64,000 bases of DNA from Lithospermum erythrorhizon (GCA_019722365.1 JADFUC010002180.1:310001-374000), one strand, 5' to 3'; shown: positions 1-12,055, numbered from the stretch's first letter. Notes: generated by a model from the sequence alone, not told the origin. Numbers and translations are program-made.

Positions 1-1958
1 AGGCCGCTTTCCAGTGACCCTTGAGTTTGTAATAGTGGCAGATGTCATCCGCAGATACTCCTTGCCCCTTCTCTCACCAAGGACGCTTACCGCTGTGAGC
101 AACGCATAAAGAGAAGTCGAAGACTTTATTCATATCCAAAAACTCATTAGCATCAAAGAATGGTTATTTGTTTATGAATCATGGCTCGATCGAATCTTGC
201 ACCCTGCTTATAGCCTTTGATATACTTAGACATATCGACTAAAGTAGATCTGCGGCGAGCAAAGAACTCTAACTTTCAGCTTTATTCAGACTTCCCGGCG
301 ACTGCACTGCTGCCGATCTCATTACTCAAGCGCGCAATCGAATCGCCAGAGTTTCGGCTCAGTAGCCAATGCAGTAGGCACGAAAAGTTTTGTATTTCTA
401 TATTCTCGCGACGCTCCTTCGATCTACTCAAGAGCTTCTGAGCAAATGTCATATACGCGATACTTCATCATACGTAGCTCCGGAATCTCGGCTCCATCCG
501 AGTAAGCATACACACTTTAAGTGCTTAGAGAGTCCTTCTTAGTAACTCATATTTCTTCCAGCGCATACACGTTGTCCTTTAAGGTCTTATAGAATTTTCT
601 TTTATACAAAGACGTATTCAATCCTCAAAGGCAACTCACATACAACTCTTCAACTCACGAGACCACGCCTCAAAATTTGCACAATCATACATCACTAGCT
701 GTAGTTAATGTACAAGCAGTTCTGTGGGCAAGAATAAATGTAGCCATATTAATTCTACAAGAATAAGTAAATAAAATACCGCACTCAAGAACTATCACGC
801 TAAAACACTTACAAATAAATTGTAAAGTAAATACAAATACTTCAAATCTCTTTCCAAATATAATAGTATCATGACCTATTACACATATTAAAATTAATTA
901 ATATAAACTCAATTATCATAATATTACGTCAATTAATAATTATTACCAATAATTATTAACCATATACATATTATAGAAAAAATATTCATCACAAATATAT
1001 TCTAAAAATACATTAAGTAGTGAAATTGTTACTATAATTGTTATATCACTTTTTAAATTAATTTAAAAGATATAATATAAAGGAAATTAATTAATTGTCA
1101 TCACATAATTAATTACACCACTAGTTGATTAAATGACAACAATCAATAAAACCGAATATAACTAGTCCCATAATTTTAGGAAACCAAAATAAGGAATAAA
1201 TTCTAATTAAGTGCTTTTCAAACAGCAAGACATCGCCATAACGGGCTCGGACGACCGGCCTACGGGAGGCCTACCGACACGCCACGCCCACGCAGTCGCC
1301 GTCCGACCATCATTTGGTACTAACATCGCCCCCGATCCGACACCGACGTACCCCGCAGGGTCGCCGAAGTCGGTCGGCCGATTTATGGTAATAATACCAT
1401 TTAATCCTCGGTTTTCGTGATTTAATTTAGTTCGTTTGTAAAATCGTTTTGGAGGCTTTTAAAATTTTTCTAAAATTTATGAAATTCGAACACGTTAAAC
1501 TTCATAATTTTCTTGAACAAATCCCACTGGTCGTTCATTAAAATAAATTTTTTATATTTAATTATTAATTAAACAGTCCAGAAATCTCAAAATTGTTTTG
1601 AGGCACTTAGAAAAAATCTAAAAAATTATGAAATTTAATGGAAATCTTCTACGTGCTATCTGGGTTCCAGAAAATTAGGTTTCACTTTACTAAATTTTAT
1701 ATGCCCCAAACACAGTATAAAACTGTTTTGAAACAAAATCAATTAACCGCCCTTTTAATTTATGAAACAAAATCCATGTTAACAAAATATGATAATACAT
1801 CATCATAAACTTGTAAATATGTAAAATCAATAATCAAGAACATGGTGATTTATTCTCATCATATTTATCAATTAAATATATGAATGCTAATTAATCAAAT
1901 AAAAATTGATAAAAACACAAAACAAGCATAAAATAAATAATGTAAAGCAACTTAATTT

Positions 1959-1970
1959 GGCTCGATACCA
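1959..1970 (-). promoter_or_regulatory. Primer-binding site, initiator tRNA-Met type
   Basis: The minus strand reads TGGTATCGAGCC. This is close to the TGGTATCAGAGC complement of plant initiator tRNA-Met used by most Copia elements, but lacks bases in the middle. It sits one base inside the LTR end, as expected. Confidence 0.7.
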
Positions 1971-1971
1971 C

Positions 1972-2956
1972 TGAAGAAAATTACCAGGATATATGAGTAT
2001 AAATATAAATCCATAGTTCTGTGGATCAATAGCGCATACTAAGCATTATTTATATAAAAAACATATAAATAAATTATATGAATGAGGACTTACAGCCAAG
2101 CAATGAGTAAATTCCCACCAAAAACTATTATCACGCTCAAATTCACAACGTGAATTTGACTTCCTTTCAGCTCCTGTTGTAATATCAATCAGATGACATC
2201 TCTAGTTAGTCCACCCTATGAGCTGAATCGCTAACTAATCTATGCTAAGCAGAAACAAGATGAACAAAACCAGAAAACCCCAAAATTTTATATCTCGCCA
2301 AATAAGGCTACTAGGGTTTTTGGTGAAAAAGTTTTACAAAACTTATGCATTTAAAACCCTAAAGTTCGTTTTTATACAGTACCAGTTAAACAAGCCCGAT
2401 AAGCAACCCGTTATATTAGCTTGACTCAGTTAACTCTATTAATTCGCAAGACACTAATGAGTCGCTAATGAGTTGAAATATTTAATTGCCAATTAAATAG
2501 TACGAGTCAATATCAATAATCTTTCAAGTTATCGAGGCAATACTAAATTAATTTAACCACCAAATAACTATTTAAATCGATTCTATTTGTTCAATCGAGT
2601 TCTACATAAAAATGTAGAACTCCTTTGTAATTGAGAAATACATTTCTAATTATATAGTTCTTTAATTTCATACATGAAATATAACTCAACGTCATCAGAT
2701 GCTGACCTTCTAAAGCTCAGATAATAGTAAAGCCAGATAATAATAATAATTGACCAATTACTATTATTATAACGATTAATGAGTAAGATCTAGCAATCGC
2801 CATAACCCCTTAAATTATCATGAACCTACACTAGTAATATACAATTACTGCTTGAACACTAAGTTCTCGATAATCACATTTAACCCAATCGTAAATGAAT
2901 CGATACACACTATCGCAACGGGCATAATAAATGGAACCACCCTACCGATTTCAACA
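1972..2956 (-). repeat. 5' LTR of the left-edge Copia element
   Basis: The LTR is about 985 bp. On the minus strand it starts TGTTGAAATCGG and ends TTTTCTTCA, which are canonical TG...CA ends, with one base between it and the primer-binding site. The high-coordinate boundary is set by the TG start and by the loss of ycf2 similarity at 2957. The partner LTR is outside the window, so the boundary is inferred from motifs rather than from aligning two LTRs. Confidence 0.6.
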
Positions 2957-5455
2957 TAAAATAATTTTAGAGAGGATAAGGCTACGAGAGAAAAGGTTTT
3001 CCATGAGATAGGAAATGAAAACTATTAGCCCCATGAAGCCTGTGGAATAAGTGATCGGTCTCGATAACGAAAGCAAGTGAATACTCGCCTTCACAAATAA
3101 GGTGTATTGAACACATAATTCATTAGGATACGCTTTATGAATGTCAATTCAAGTATTGTAAGTAAATTGCTCCGATTGTTCAATCATTTGATAACCGCAG
3201 TCATTCTTTGATAACGAATACTTATGAGTCGACTAATAGAATTTAAACAACTTTTTTCTCTAAGTGTTAAGCGAGAACCGAATCCGTTGGAATTCTTCTT
3301 CATCATCAATCGAATCACTATTCCCAGCCGAGATTAGATTTTTATCATCAATCTAATCCCTATTCATGTCTTTTCTTTCTTATCAATGAATGTATCTCTT
3401 TACTTGTATGACTTGGGATAAATTGCATTTAAAAAAAGTATTTCGAGTAACGGGATTTGGTAATGATCCATTTAGACTGATATTCAAATCTTTCTTCTAG
3501 AACGTATTGATGCTGCCCTATAACTGACCAAAGACGTTCGGCAGTTGTAATCCGTATTTCTTCTAAAAAATATCTTTAACCGTAAAGCATTGATAGATAC
3601 CTATCCGTAGTTCTCATCAATCATCACGACGGAATCATCAAAACATTAGACCTTTCTAACTCTGCCCGTAACTCACTGTAGGGCCCCGAAACAAAGACAA
3701 GTGCATGCATTTGAAAGAGATATCCAAAGAAATGCGCAAGCAATAGAAAAGTGATTGAATAGAGGAACTCCCTAACCTTTGCGATCTCTGCATTTGTCGA
3801 TATCAATGGTGACTCATTCTTTCGATGAATCATTTCTTTGGACATAAGAAGATTATGTAACACTTACTCGAAATCTCACTTATCGATTCCATCATGAAGA
3901 CGCAATTTTTTCTAAAGAATTCGCCATGATATACCCGATCCATGCATATTATCATGAAAATGGATACCCATTTTGATCAAGCATTAGTATCGCGGTTAGG
4001 TTCAAAAGCATCTAAAAATAGAAAATTTAGATATTTGTACCCTGGCCGAAGTGCGAATCACTTACATATATGTTTGGAATAGATTCCATTTGAGAGAGTC
4101 AAAAGCACTATCTCGTTGAAAGTGCTCCCATACATCCGCTCTTTCTTAACGCATTTCTTGCACAAAAGACTGCTTCCTCCGTCGACGGGTAAATATTTCT
4201 AACACGAGTCCCGAATGAAACCCACGCTTTCTGAATTCGAAATTGAGATAACGACGCAAAGCCTTCGAACGGTAGAGATTCATATCCTAAAGAGGCCTAC
4301 AATAAGTCTTCAAACGGACTATTTTTCCCTCCGTTGCAGGTGTTCCGAATGCCTGTCCACGATCCAAGAAATAGCCTCATGAACTTAATGTATCAGATCA
4401 AATTGAAAAATGGAAAGATATGCATGTTATACTGTCACACTTTCTCAGGAAAAATCGCTAGGTATGAATATGTTAGATACTTGTGACTGATTGGTGAAAT
4501 AAGATTCTCCCTCCAAAAACATGTTTTTTTTTTATCGACGAGACAAAGAAAATATTTGGTTGCGAATGACCAAGATATTGAGGAATCTTTCCATACGTGA
4601 AAATCGTAATTATTGATACGGTCCTTCACAGAAAAGAGAATCTTGTGTTATAATAAAAGTAGAAGTAATGTGGATACCCAAGAATCGCTTCCATTTGCTT
4701 TATAAAAAAGAAGATATAAATGAACTTCTATGAAATAATTTTATGGATTCAGCCAATTGTCTTAATTGTGTGGAATATCATTGAAAAAATAGGATCCGTG
4801 TTATCGAGTGATTTCCTCGCGATTATTTCTAGTATTTAAAATGAGTCAATCATCCACTTTTGGTATCTTATTGAACAAAAAAATGGTGATATTGTCCTCA
4901 ATTGATCAAAATTTCGATTTTTGGGAAGTATTACGATCATCCAATAAAAAAGGGTTTCCATTTGTTCAAATGAACACTCAAGACCTATTGATTCTAACAA
5001 TCGACAAGTGAGTCGATCATCTTAATCTTTTTAATTCATGGGGATGATTCTCTACCCATGAATTAGATATTATTATTTCTAAACTCACAGAAAAAAGGAA
5101 GTGAGTTAATCAAAAGAAAAGCAACTGATAAAAAAGAAGCCAAGCTGACAAAAAAAGAAAGTTGACTGACAAAAAGAAACGAAGTGGTTTAGACAAATCT
5201 TTTTGTCGATAACCTCATACCAATCAATCAATATTGATTATTATGTAACGATCGAACACTACATGGAACTAAGCTCTTCTACCTTTAAGTCCTGAATGTT
5301 CAAATGTTCCCGGAAATTTCGACCCCATCGACCATTTGTATCTATACGACGAGATCCCAATTCATGGGATCTCTCTGCTCGAGAAACTAAATAAGAGGAT
5401 CAAACCATTTCTTCCCGACTTTTTCAAATTCGAGAAATGTTGGTCGATCGTATAT
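2957..5455 (-). pseudogene. ycf2: ycf2 internal fragment, plastid-derived, decayed
   Basis: Ycf2 is a large plastid ATPase-like protein involved in plastid protein import. Here only a middle section is present, read from about 5455 down to 2957. The longest open pieces are 4629-4435 (RINNYDFH, then SISWSFATKYFLCLVDKKK) and 3863-3624 (EEMIH-like start, [19 protein letters not shown]). Between them are frame-shifted matches to the region ending in the NFERTY-like stretch (4300-4430) and to the FHDNMHGS region (3920-3960). Beyond 3600 the match continues through the SKEIYSLIRK-like stretch to the segment before the Walker motif. Stops and small indels are frequent. The 5' third and the ATPase 3' half are absent. 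Confidence 0.85.
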
Positions 5456-5477
5456 TTCATTAGAAGTTCTACGATTC

Positions 5478-5705
5478 GAGTATTATCAAGCATCTACCAT
5501 TATACCCATTGTCGATCGCCATACGATTAAGTTATCCATAACGAGAGCATTTTCGCTGTTTATAATGTGATCGTATGGTAGACACAAATCGGGAGAATTC
5601 ACACCTACTTTAAATTTTTTGAGGACATGCCAAAAGCGATAATAGATATCGCTGCTAAGTAGTTCATATACAATAATAAAACTATATAGATATAGATACT
5701 TATGA
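5478..5705 (+). pseudogene. rps19: rps19 fragment, plastid-derived
   Basis: Frame-shifted translation matches the C-terminal two thirds of plastid ribosomal protein S19: ASTIIP, then a DRMV-like stretch, then PTLNF and a GHAK-like end. The N-terminal region (MTRSLKK) is not seen; sequence just upstream matches ycf2 on the other strand, so the deletion junction falls within or just before rps19. Stops interrupt the frame. Confidence 0.75.
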
Positions 5706-5729
5706 TTCATTAGAAGGAGAAAACTCTGG

Positions 5730-6165
5730 TGCTAAAAGAAGAAAAAAAATGGGGAGGTATATGCTTTAGGTCATCATATCTAAGTGTCTCACGACAAAGT
5801 AAGAAGGGTATATCTATGTCTGACACAGTGCAAAGTTAAGTGGTAATTGATCGATTCGTAGACGCTCCTTACGAGGAAACATGTATACATTAGAACTCAT
5901 GCCTGATCGGGCATGTTATCCTCGTTTAATTAGTTTATTCAAAGGAAGAGTCGATGGGGTTACAATATGGGTTCTAATGAAGCCAATTTAGTTATTAGCC
6001 GTCGAAGTCAACAAGGGCAGTAATCAGAATAAATTAAAACCTCGGTGCCTGGGAGGACGAGTTTTCCGATAAAAAGATCATCCTGTCATATAACTATTGT
6101 AATGAAAGACATATCTTTAGATGATACTATGGAGAGATAGATTCAAAAAACCTAAATGTAAATGA
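5730..6165 (+). pseudogene. rpl22: rpl22, plastid-derived, decayed
   Basis: The start resembles the plastid L22 start (GTGCTAAAAGAAG, then EVYALG). Recognisable stretches follow: RRRSLRGN in place of the GRSYEE region, LELMP, MGSNEANLVIS, the KLKPR segment, a GRVF stretch for GRSFPIKRP, then ITIV and KDISLDD near 6090-6125. Several frameshifts and stops are present. Order and spacing to rps19 and rps3 are as in the plastome. Confidence 0.82.
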
Positions 6166-6217
6166 AAAAAAATATAAAGTTACACCGTATTATGATACGT
6201 GATAAGAAATGGGGAAT

Positions 6218-6853
6218 ATGGACAAAAATAAATCCACTTGGTTTTACTCGTACTACTCAAGCGACAACACTTTGGTTTTCCAACCAAAAAATACCGAGGA
6301 TTTACAAGAATTATATAGAGATTCAAAAAATTGTATCAAGAATTATATACAAAAAATATGAGAATGTTCTCCGAGTCGAGGAATCGCATCAGATGTAGAT
6401 TCAAAAAAGAATCGATCTCGATCCAAAGTCATAAATCTTTAAGGATTCCAAAGTTATTAATAGAAAGTCGTCCGCGTGAATTGAAGAATTACAAACGAAT
6501 TTACAAAAACAATTAAATTGTGTAAACATAAACCTAAAAACTTAATAATATTGATATCGCAAGAATTGAAAACCTATGGAAACCCTAATATTCTTCCGCA
6601 CTTATACTTGGGACAATTAAAGAATAGAGTTTCATGAAAAGCAATGAAAAGCTATTGAATTAATCAACAAGTAGATACAAAAGGAATTCAAGTGCAAATT
6701 GCGTATGACGATGAAAAAAAAGAAATCGCACGTGTTGAACGGATCGCAGGTAAGTGCCCCTTACAAAACCATCCGCTAAATTGATTATCACAGACACGTC
6801 AAAACAATCTAAGGGATATCGATTAATAAAATTTGTATATTTATAGATGATAA
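6218..6853 (+). pseudogene. rps3: rps3, plastid-derived, decayed
   Basis: Plastid ribosomal protein S3 similarity covers nearly the whole gene: the start ATGGACAAAAATAAATCC corresponds to MGQKINPLGF, followed by TTQ, LWF, the Q-KIP-IYKNY stretch, IARIEI-like sequence, FPKLLIESRPR around 6450, YGNPNIL, QLKNRVSF, KAIEL, DTKGIQVQIA, EIARVE, and a C-terminus matching WIFIDEE near 6835-6850. About 636 bp against roughly 657 bp in plastomes. Indels and stops break the frame. Confidence 0.88.
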
Positions 6854-6984
6854 ACGAGAAAGAAACCTTTACTTATCTTTTCCTTCTATCCAATTATCCA
6901 ATAGAAAAAAAAGAAACTCGTCTATTTCTTAATAATTTTATTTTATAGGATTGAATAAAAATTAGATTGACCATTTATATAATT

Positions 6985-8053
6985 GTTACGCTATGAATCT
7001 GGTTTTTAGGTTATTAAACCAACCCCTCGCTAAAGATGAACTAACTACCATGTATAATAACCAACTCACTGCATTATCCTGGATCTTAAAGTCTCAAATA
7101 ATACGTATGGCCACATTTCAGAGTTAACCCGACAATTTTCTCGCATAAAAAATGAACCCGATTCTAACATAACAAATAGAGAAAGGTGTGGATAAATGGA
7201 AATATGAGAGAAAGGAAGAAAGACAATTTATTATATAATTTCAATATGTAAGGTCTATAAACCACTAAAAAGCAATGTAATAAAAGCATCATGAATTCAT
7301 CCATAATATAATAAATAGAATGAATCTTCTTATAAATAAAAAATAAAGAGCTTCGAGCCAATAAAGACTGAGAAAATTGACTCAAGAACAAATTGAATTT
7401 CATCATTAGCTCTATCAGGAATTAAGACCTAACCATTGAATAAGCAAGCGCGGGGACGATAAACCGTGAAACAAAATTTTGATGATTTCAAAATGAATCT
7501 TAACATCTACGTCGACTAAGTGGAACGCATCAGCCCATACATTTAATGATAATTGAACGAAATGAGATTGAAAGAGTAAATATCCAAGTCACAAACCTTT
7601 ATTTTTTAATTTGTTAACTACAAACAAAAATGGATTAGGACCTTCTAGAAAAGAAAACCTAAATATTATTTTATATGTTTTGTACAACTAGTTGAAATTG
7701 ATTTCTGATCTCAGATTCTAATTTTGGAAATTTCAATAAAATCTAAAAATACCGAGTTATCTATTTCAACAAGATATAAAATTACTAATCGACTATTAGA
7801 TAAGTTAAATTGATGAAATCAACAATCGACGATTTTATTTATTACTCAATAAATACATGTATATTCAATTTAAATGGAATCTTAATTCCAATTAAATATT
7901 TCGATTTGAATACTTTTATCTTTCATTTCGTCAGCGAAGAGTCGATGAATTGAAAATATCATGTCCTGCTCAAGTAGAGGTGAATTCAAAAAGATATCAA
8001 CTATAACCCCAAAGAACTGTGATTCCGCAAATCAAATATGTAGGAAGCTCTGG
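6985..8053 (+). pseudogene. rpl16: rpl16 group II intron and start of exon 2, plastid-derived
   Basis: Sequence after rps3 matches the rpl16 group II intron: the ACCATGTATAATAACC stretch near 7050, AGCATCATGAATTCATCC near 7285, the GAGCTTCGAGCCAATAAAG stretch near 7350 and AAGTGGAACGCATCAGC near 7520. A degraded domain V/VI hairpin lies at about 7937-7975 (GAGTCGATGAATTG, then ATCATGTCCTGCTC). Exon 2 begins near 8003 (CTATAACCCCAAAGAAC, SPKRTRFRK region) and similarity ends by about 8053. The 9-bp exon 1 is not clearly preserved. Confidence 0.8.
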
Positions 8054-8796
8054 AGAAAATCAATTTTTGTGTAGTGGCTTTTTCCTTTTCTTTCCAAAAA
8101 AAAAAGAAGGAGAAAAAATTTTGATTTTTATTTTGGGAGATTTCTTGGTATCTAATTTTTTATGATAGTGCAAGCTCTGGAGCTTTTTGAAGCAAGGCTA
8201 AAAATGCTTCTAAGACCATACTTTGACAATTTTATTCTGGGAGGCAAACACCTACCTTGTTCTTAATCACTACAGAGGAAAGTGGGCGGACCTAATGTGT
8301 TCAAGGTATGATTTAACCATTAAAAATCACAAGTACTAATTGCTAAGAATAAAAATACGATTAAAGAGGGTCAGGTTCAAATCTTGGCATCTTCCAATTT
8401 TATAACTTTTTAAGGTTCCCTTCTATTGCTTAAAAACTCTCAAACTTTTTAATATCGATGAATCTACATGATTTCATTTGCTTATTGAATTGTTCATCAT
8501 CTAAATTTTATTTCTTCTAGAACACTTTAATTTTTTATTAAATGTTTATTCAAATCCAACATTCTTCCCTACAATTTTTTTGATTTTCCTAATAAAATAC
8601 TTGAATAAAAAATAGTGTATATTTCGAACCACCAATTCGATTCGTCTAGATCCGCCTCTAAGGAACGCTTAATTGCTTTTAAGCGAGATCGCATTGGGTT
8701 GTGTTACTGATTTATGTATTTTTCCATGTTTTGAATTGATTTTGTTTTACTACGCATCATATTTACAACAAGCATTCACCTTACCACCAAATAAAT
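8054..8796. other. Intergenic, AT-rich, no gene seen
   Basis: Between the plastid insertion and a Stowaway-like element. I see only homopolymer runs (10 A at about 8097-8106) and no coding sequence, RNA gene or clear transposon end. The phrase AGCTCTGGAG occurs twice (about 8044 and 8173), too short to interpret. Confidence 0.5.
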
Positions 8797-9015
8797 ACTT
8801 TCTCCATTCCTCAAAGATTGTCCATTTTTTATAACAGAATTTTAAATTGAATTTTAAATATATTGTTTGTATTGTATAATATTTTATAAAAATATATCAA
8901 ATGAAAGAAATAAACGTAGCTTATCGATATATTTCATCAAGTATTATACAATACAAATAAAATATTTACTACTAAAATTTTAAACGAATAAAAAGTAAAA
9001 ACGAACAATTTCATG
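8797..9015. mobile_element. Stowaway-like MITE, degenerate
   Basis: The left end CTTTCTCCATTCCTCAAAGA, then TTGTCC, is the usual Stowaway-type terminal sequence. An internal imperfect inverted repeat (TTTGTATTGTATAATATTTT near 8866 against AGTATTATACAATACAAA near 8941) folds the element back on itself. The right terminus is poorly preserved (ACGAACAATTTCATG). No coding capacity. Confidence 0.45.
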
Positions 9016-10500
9016 ATAAAAGCCGAGTATATGTTCTTTAGGTTGCCTTTACAACTGGCCTTTGAAGATCTGTAGCACAACTATAGCTAGATTGTCTATA
9101 TATAACTAACTAAATCTCATGCATTATGAGAATCTATCATTACCTTCTCGAGGTTGAGAGTCTCTGCATCCGTTCGAATCAAGACTTACTTCTTTAATAA
9201 TGATGCATGCTTCATCAATCATTATTTCAGCTAGCTACCCAAGCTCGGTTATCGTTATTATCAGTTGCTCAAGAAGTTGCATCAAATGTAATTTACTCAA
9301 TAAATGCGATAATTGGACCGAATTTTTACAAGGAGATTTTGGATTCAATCCCTCGTTAGAACATATTTACCTTATTAATAAGACTTACTCTACTGGTTTC
9401 CTACATTTAATTTCAGATATTTATTTATACATCCAATATCCGTGATTCTCGTAATTCAGAATACTACGTACTCTTCATCGCTAATTTTTTTTTTTTTAAA
9501 AAGTTGCATCAAATAATGGTATTTTCCTTCGCCTTAAATGAGAAATAATTTTCCCTTTCATATGGTGTGGGTTGTAATTAAATATGGAACATTAACTTTG
9601 GAGAAAAAGAAACCGTTCAAGACATTTCCCCAATCCAAAACAATCGATTTCTCACGTATCGGCGTGAAGATCTAATCTTCAATACTATTTAATTATATTA
9701 TTAAAAAATTAAAAATTAATATTATGAAATTATTTTAAAAGACGAATCTAATTATATAAATTATAAGTATTTTTTTTTTAAAATAACGAATAATTAATAA
9801 TCAATACTTTCACACAAAGCTCAATTTTAAAAAAAGAAAACGTCAATTGTTTTGAATAAAAGCAGTAGCTCGACAGTTTCGTTCAAACATTTCCTGGATC
9901 TAGTACGAAAATTAAAAATCAAACATTTAATTATAAATAAAAAATTTAAATTTCTAATCTCATCACTAGTGAAACTTGAAATTTAAAGAGACAATTTGAA
10001 CCTGGTGAAACCACGTCCCTAACCTTGCCCAAGGAACAATAATTTATAAATATTTAAAGCTATTTAATTACTACGTAAATGTTATACTCCGTATCAATTC
10101 ATGATAATTTGAAATGATTGAGTTGACAATTTTTAATAAATAATGAAAAATTAATTATACTAAAAAAGTGTTCTACATTGTGTGATATTGAAATGTATTA
10201 TTGGTTATAATCATATATTTACCAATTGACATATTAATATTATTTATTAAATATAACAATTTTCAAATGAAAATAAATTATTTTAATAAGATAATTGTTT
10301 TTTTAAATAGTATAATAGTAACATGGAAGGTATAACATGTAATAATAAATTTAATAAATAATAGATATTTATGACAAATAACATAATAAATATTTATGAT
10401 AAATCAGAGACGTGAAAAATTTTACAAATAATAATTAAAATAATTAAGCATTTCTTAATCAAATTAATTAAAAATCTAATACTCAAAAAAATGACACTTC
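9016..10500. other. Intergenic, AT-rich, no gene seen
   Basis: Strongly AT-rich, with no convincing ORF, RNA gene or terminal repeats. The one ATG-initiated frame of about 80 codons near 9200 has low-complexity Ser/Ile composition and no recognisable domain; I treat it as chance. Confidence 0.5.
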
Positions 10501-11982
10501 CGGTTCGAATAAATGTCTAAAAGGTCCCAGATCAATATGAAATGCATTCGATCTAATATTCTGAACCTTCTTGATCAAAAATAGGTGCCTACTTTTGATT
10601 TCTTGAGGAGAATTAATTCCAAATATCCCACCTGCCTCGTGATTCATTCCTCAAAATTCGACTAAGATCATGATCCAATTCAAATCAAGCCAACTAATTA
10701 GAAGTAAGTATTCAAAGCCCGTGTTCTTACAATATCCCCTTATATTTCTCGAATTGACATCCAATTCCTCATTCTAAAAATACACAAAACATTCTCAGAA
10801 AACATGTGAGGACACCTCTAAAATTTTCTACCAAATCTTTTAAACCACCAGCTATAAACACCACTTTGACGGATGTAAATCATCTCCGTGTCTCCCTAAA
10901 TAGGTGTTTCCGAATCAAGAATTATTGCATAAATGCAACAATTCTTCAAGTCGGGGTTGTAACTGATGAGAATCTAACACGACCTCTCAGAACGCTCGAA
11001 TATTCAAGAATGTTAAAAACACTGACATTCATAAATCTCGCATTTAATACCTAAAATTCTCAAAGTTCGATTCATCAAGTTCCTGTGATATAAGAAATAC
11101 ACCGAATATTCGCCTCCCTATAGCCGAGTCCGCAAGAACACGCCGCCAAGCGCCTGCCTCGACGGACAAGGTTACCATCAACAAGGTTGGATATCAAACC
11201 TTCATACTAGTCACTATAAAGAATAAGTCATAAGCATTGTCAGAAGATGTTTAAAAGCTCGCCGAGGCCAAATCTCACTAAGTCTCATACTACATCAAAT
11301 AAGACGCTAAGTCACAGAAGACAAGCAATGCCATACATTGCTCTCAATAAGTTGCTTGCTATCACTCCACACAACTTAATGCTCTGAGTCTTCATCCCAA
11401 ACTGCAGCCTCCACCAAAGACAAGATTACATCAAGCGCACAAAGTCCCACTAGACGGTAGTGAAATCTACTAAGTCCAGCCACCCAAGTTAAAGAGTTTA
11501 TCCGCCTATACATCCCACTTCGGGGAACATTCCCAAGTCCCACCACAAAAGGCGAAGACTCATCACACACTCAGCCAGTCCATCGCCTAACATGTAATTC
11601 CAGAGATCAATTCCAAAACCCAAGATCGTTCAAAGACATCCAAACTTAATACGCCGCTAATAGTTCCCGACTGACCATATCCAAGTCTCACTTTACCTCA
11701 GTCCATCAAGGCTACACACATATTCAACTCATGTAGCTTCTATCCCAACCAACTCAAATCAAGCCAAGTCGTTTCGAAATCGCCGAGCCTCATACTAAGC
11801 TCCTATCAAGTCAAGCTCAAGTCGCTCAAGATCTCACAAATCGTCAAGAATGCTTTCAGGACTTATACATACGATCCTCTTCGATTCGATAAAAATCAGT
11901 ATTAATCGGTAAATTTTCCCTACAAATTTAGTTTTATTTGTATCCCTTTTTATAAATAATAAAAATTCTTCTTTGCATTACA
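10501..11982 (-). mobile_element. Non-coding LTR-type repeat, left copy
   Basis: The sequence is less AT-rich than its surroundings and contains many CAAGTC/AAGCC/CTCAAG-type short motifs. Its right part (about 11690-11982) matches, in inverted orientation, 62843-63130. On the minus strand both copies begin TGTAATGCAAAG, a TG start suited to an LTR. The lower boundary is not defined here; 10501 is only where composition changes. No protein domain is visible. It may be a solo LTR or a non-autonomous element. Confidence 0.45.
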
Positions 11983-12055
11983 ATCTCTTTGACCTAAAAT
12001 GGTCATATTAAAAACTAGGGACTTAATCGATATTTAAGATAAATTAAGGGCTAAA

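Larger units (their letters stand above)
1..2956 (-). mobile_element. Copia LTR retrotransposon, 5' part (runs off the left edge)
   Basis: This is the 5' portion of a reverse-strand Ty1/Copia element. Read on the minus strand it has a 5' LTR (2956 to 1972), a primer-binding site, a leader of over 1 kb and decayed gag. At the window edge a gag zinc knuckle can be read as ICHYYKLKGHWK, where the second cysteine of the CCHC motif is Tyr. No long open frame survives. The LTR edge at 2956/2957 coincides with where ycf2 similarity begins, so the element appears to have inserted into older plastid-derived DNA. The 3' half, including integrase, RT and the second LTR, lies outside the window. Confidence 0.7.
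2957..8053. other. Nuclear plastid DNA insertion (NUPT): ycf2 | rps19-rpl22-rps3-rpl16
   Basis: About 5.1 kb of degraded chloroplast DNA. Translations match an internal part of Ycf2 on the minus strand, then S19, L22, S3 and the L16 intron plus start of exon 2 on the plus strand. This is the plastome order around the IR/LSC junction, except that the 5' part of ycf2, trnI-CAU, rpl23 and rpl2 are missing: ycf2 similarity stops near 5455 and rps19 starts near 5478. All reading frames carry stops and indels, so this is an old nuclear copy and not organelle sequence. The left end is cut by a Copia LTR; the right end fades in rpl16 exon 2. Confidence 0.88.

Noticed and set aside
5270..5480. rpl2, rpl23 or trnI-CAU between ycf2 and rps19
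   Set aside because: Reading both strands gives only ycf2 (NLKKSQKKWFEPL-like, DKKDLSKPLRF) up to about 5455, then rps19; nothing matches the missing genes.
6162..6516. Two open frames that might be a small nuclear gene
   Set aside because: They are pieces of plastid rps3 in shifted frames within the plastid insertion; no promoter, intron or intact domain supports a nuclear gene.
2957..8053. The window as a chloroplast or misassembled organelle contig
   Set aside because: The plastid genes are full of stops and indels, an LTR element cuts into them, and the flanks are nuclear repeats.
10806..11054. 82-codon forward frame in the 10.5-12 kb repeat
   Set aside because: No domain, no homologous frame in the related copy at 62.8 kb, and composition like its surroundings.
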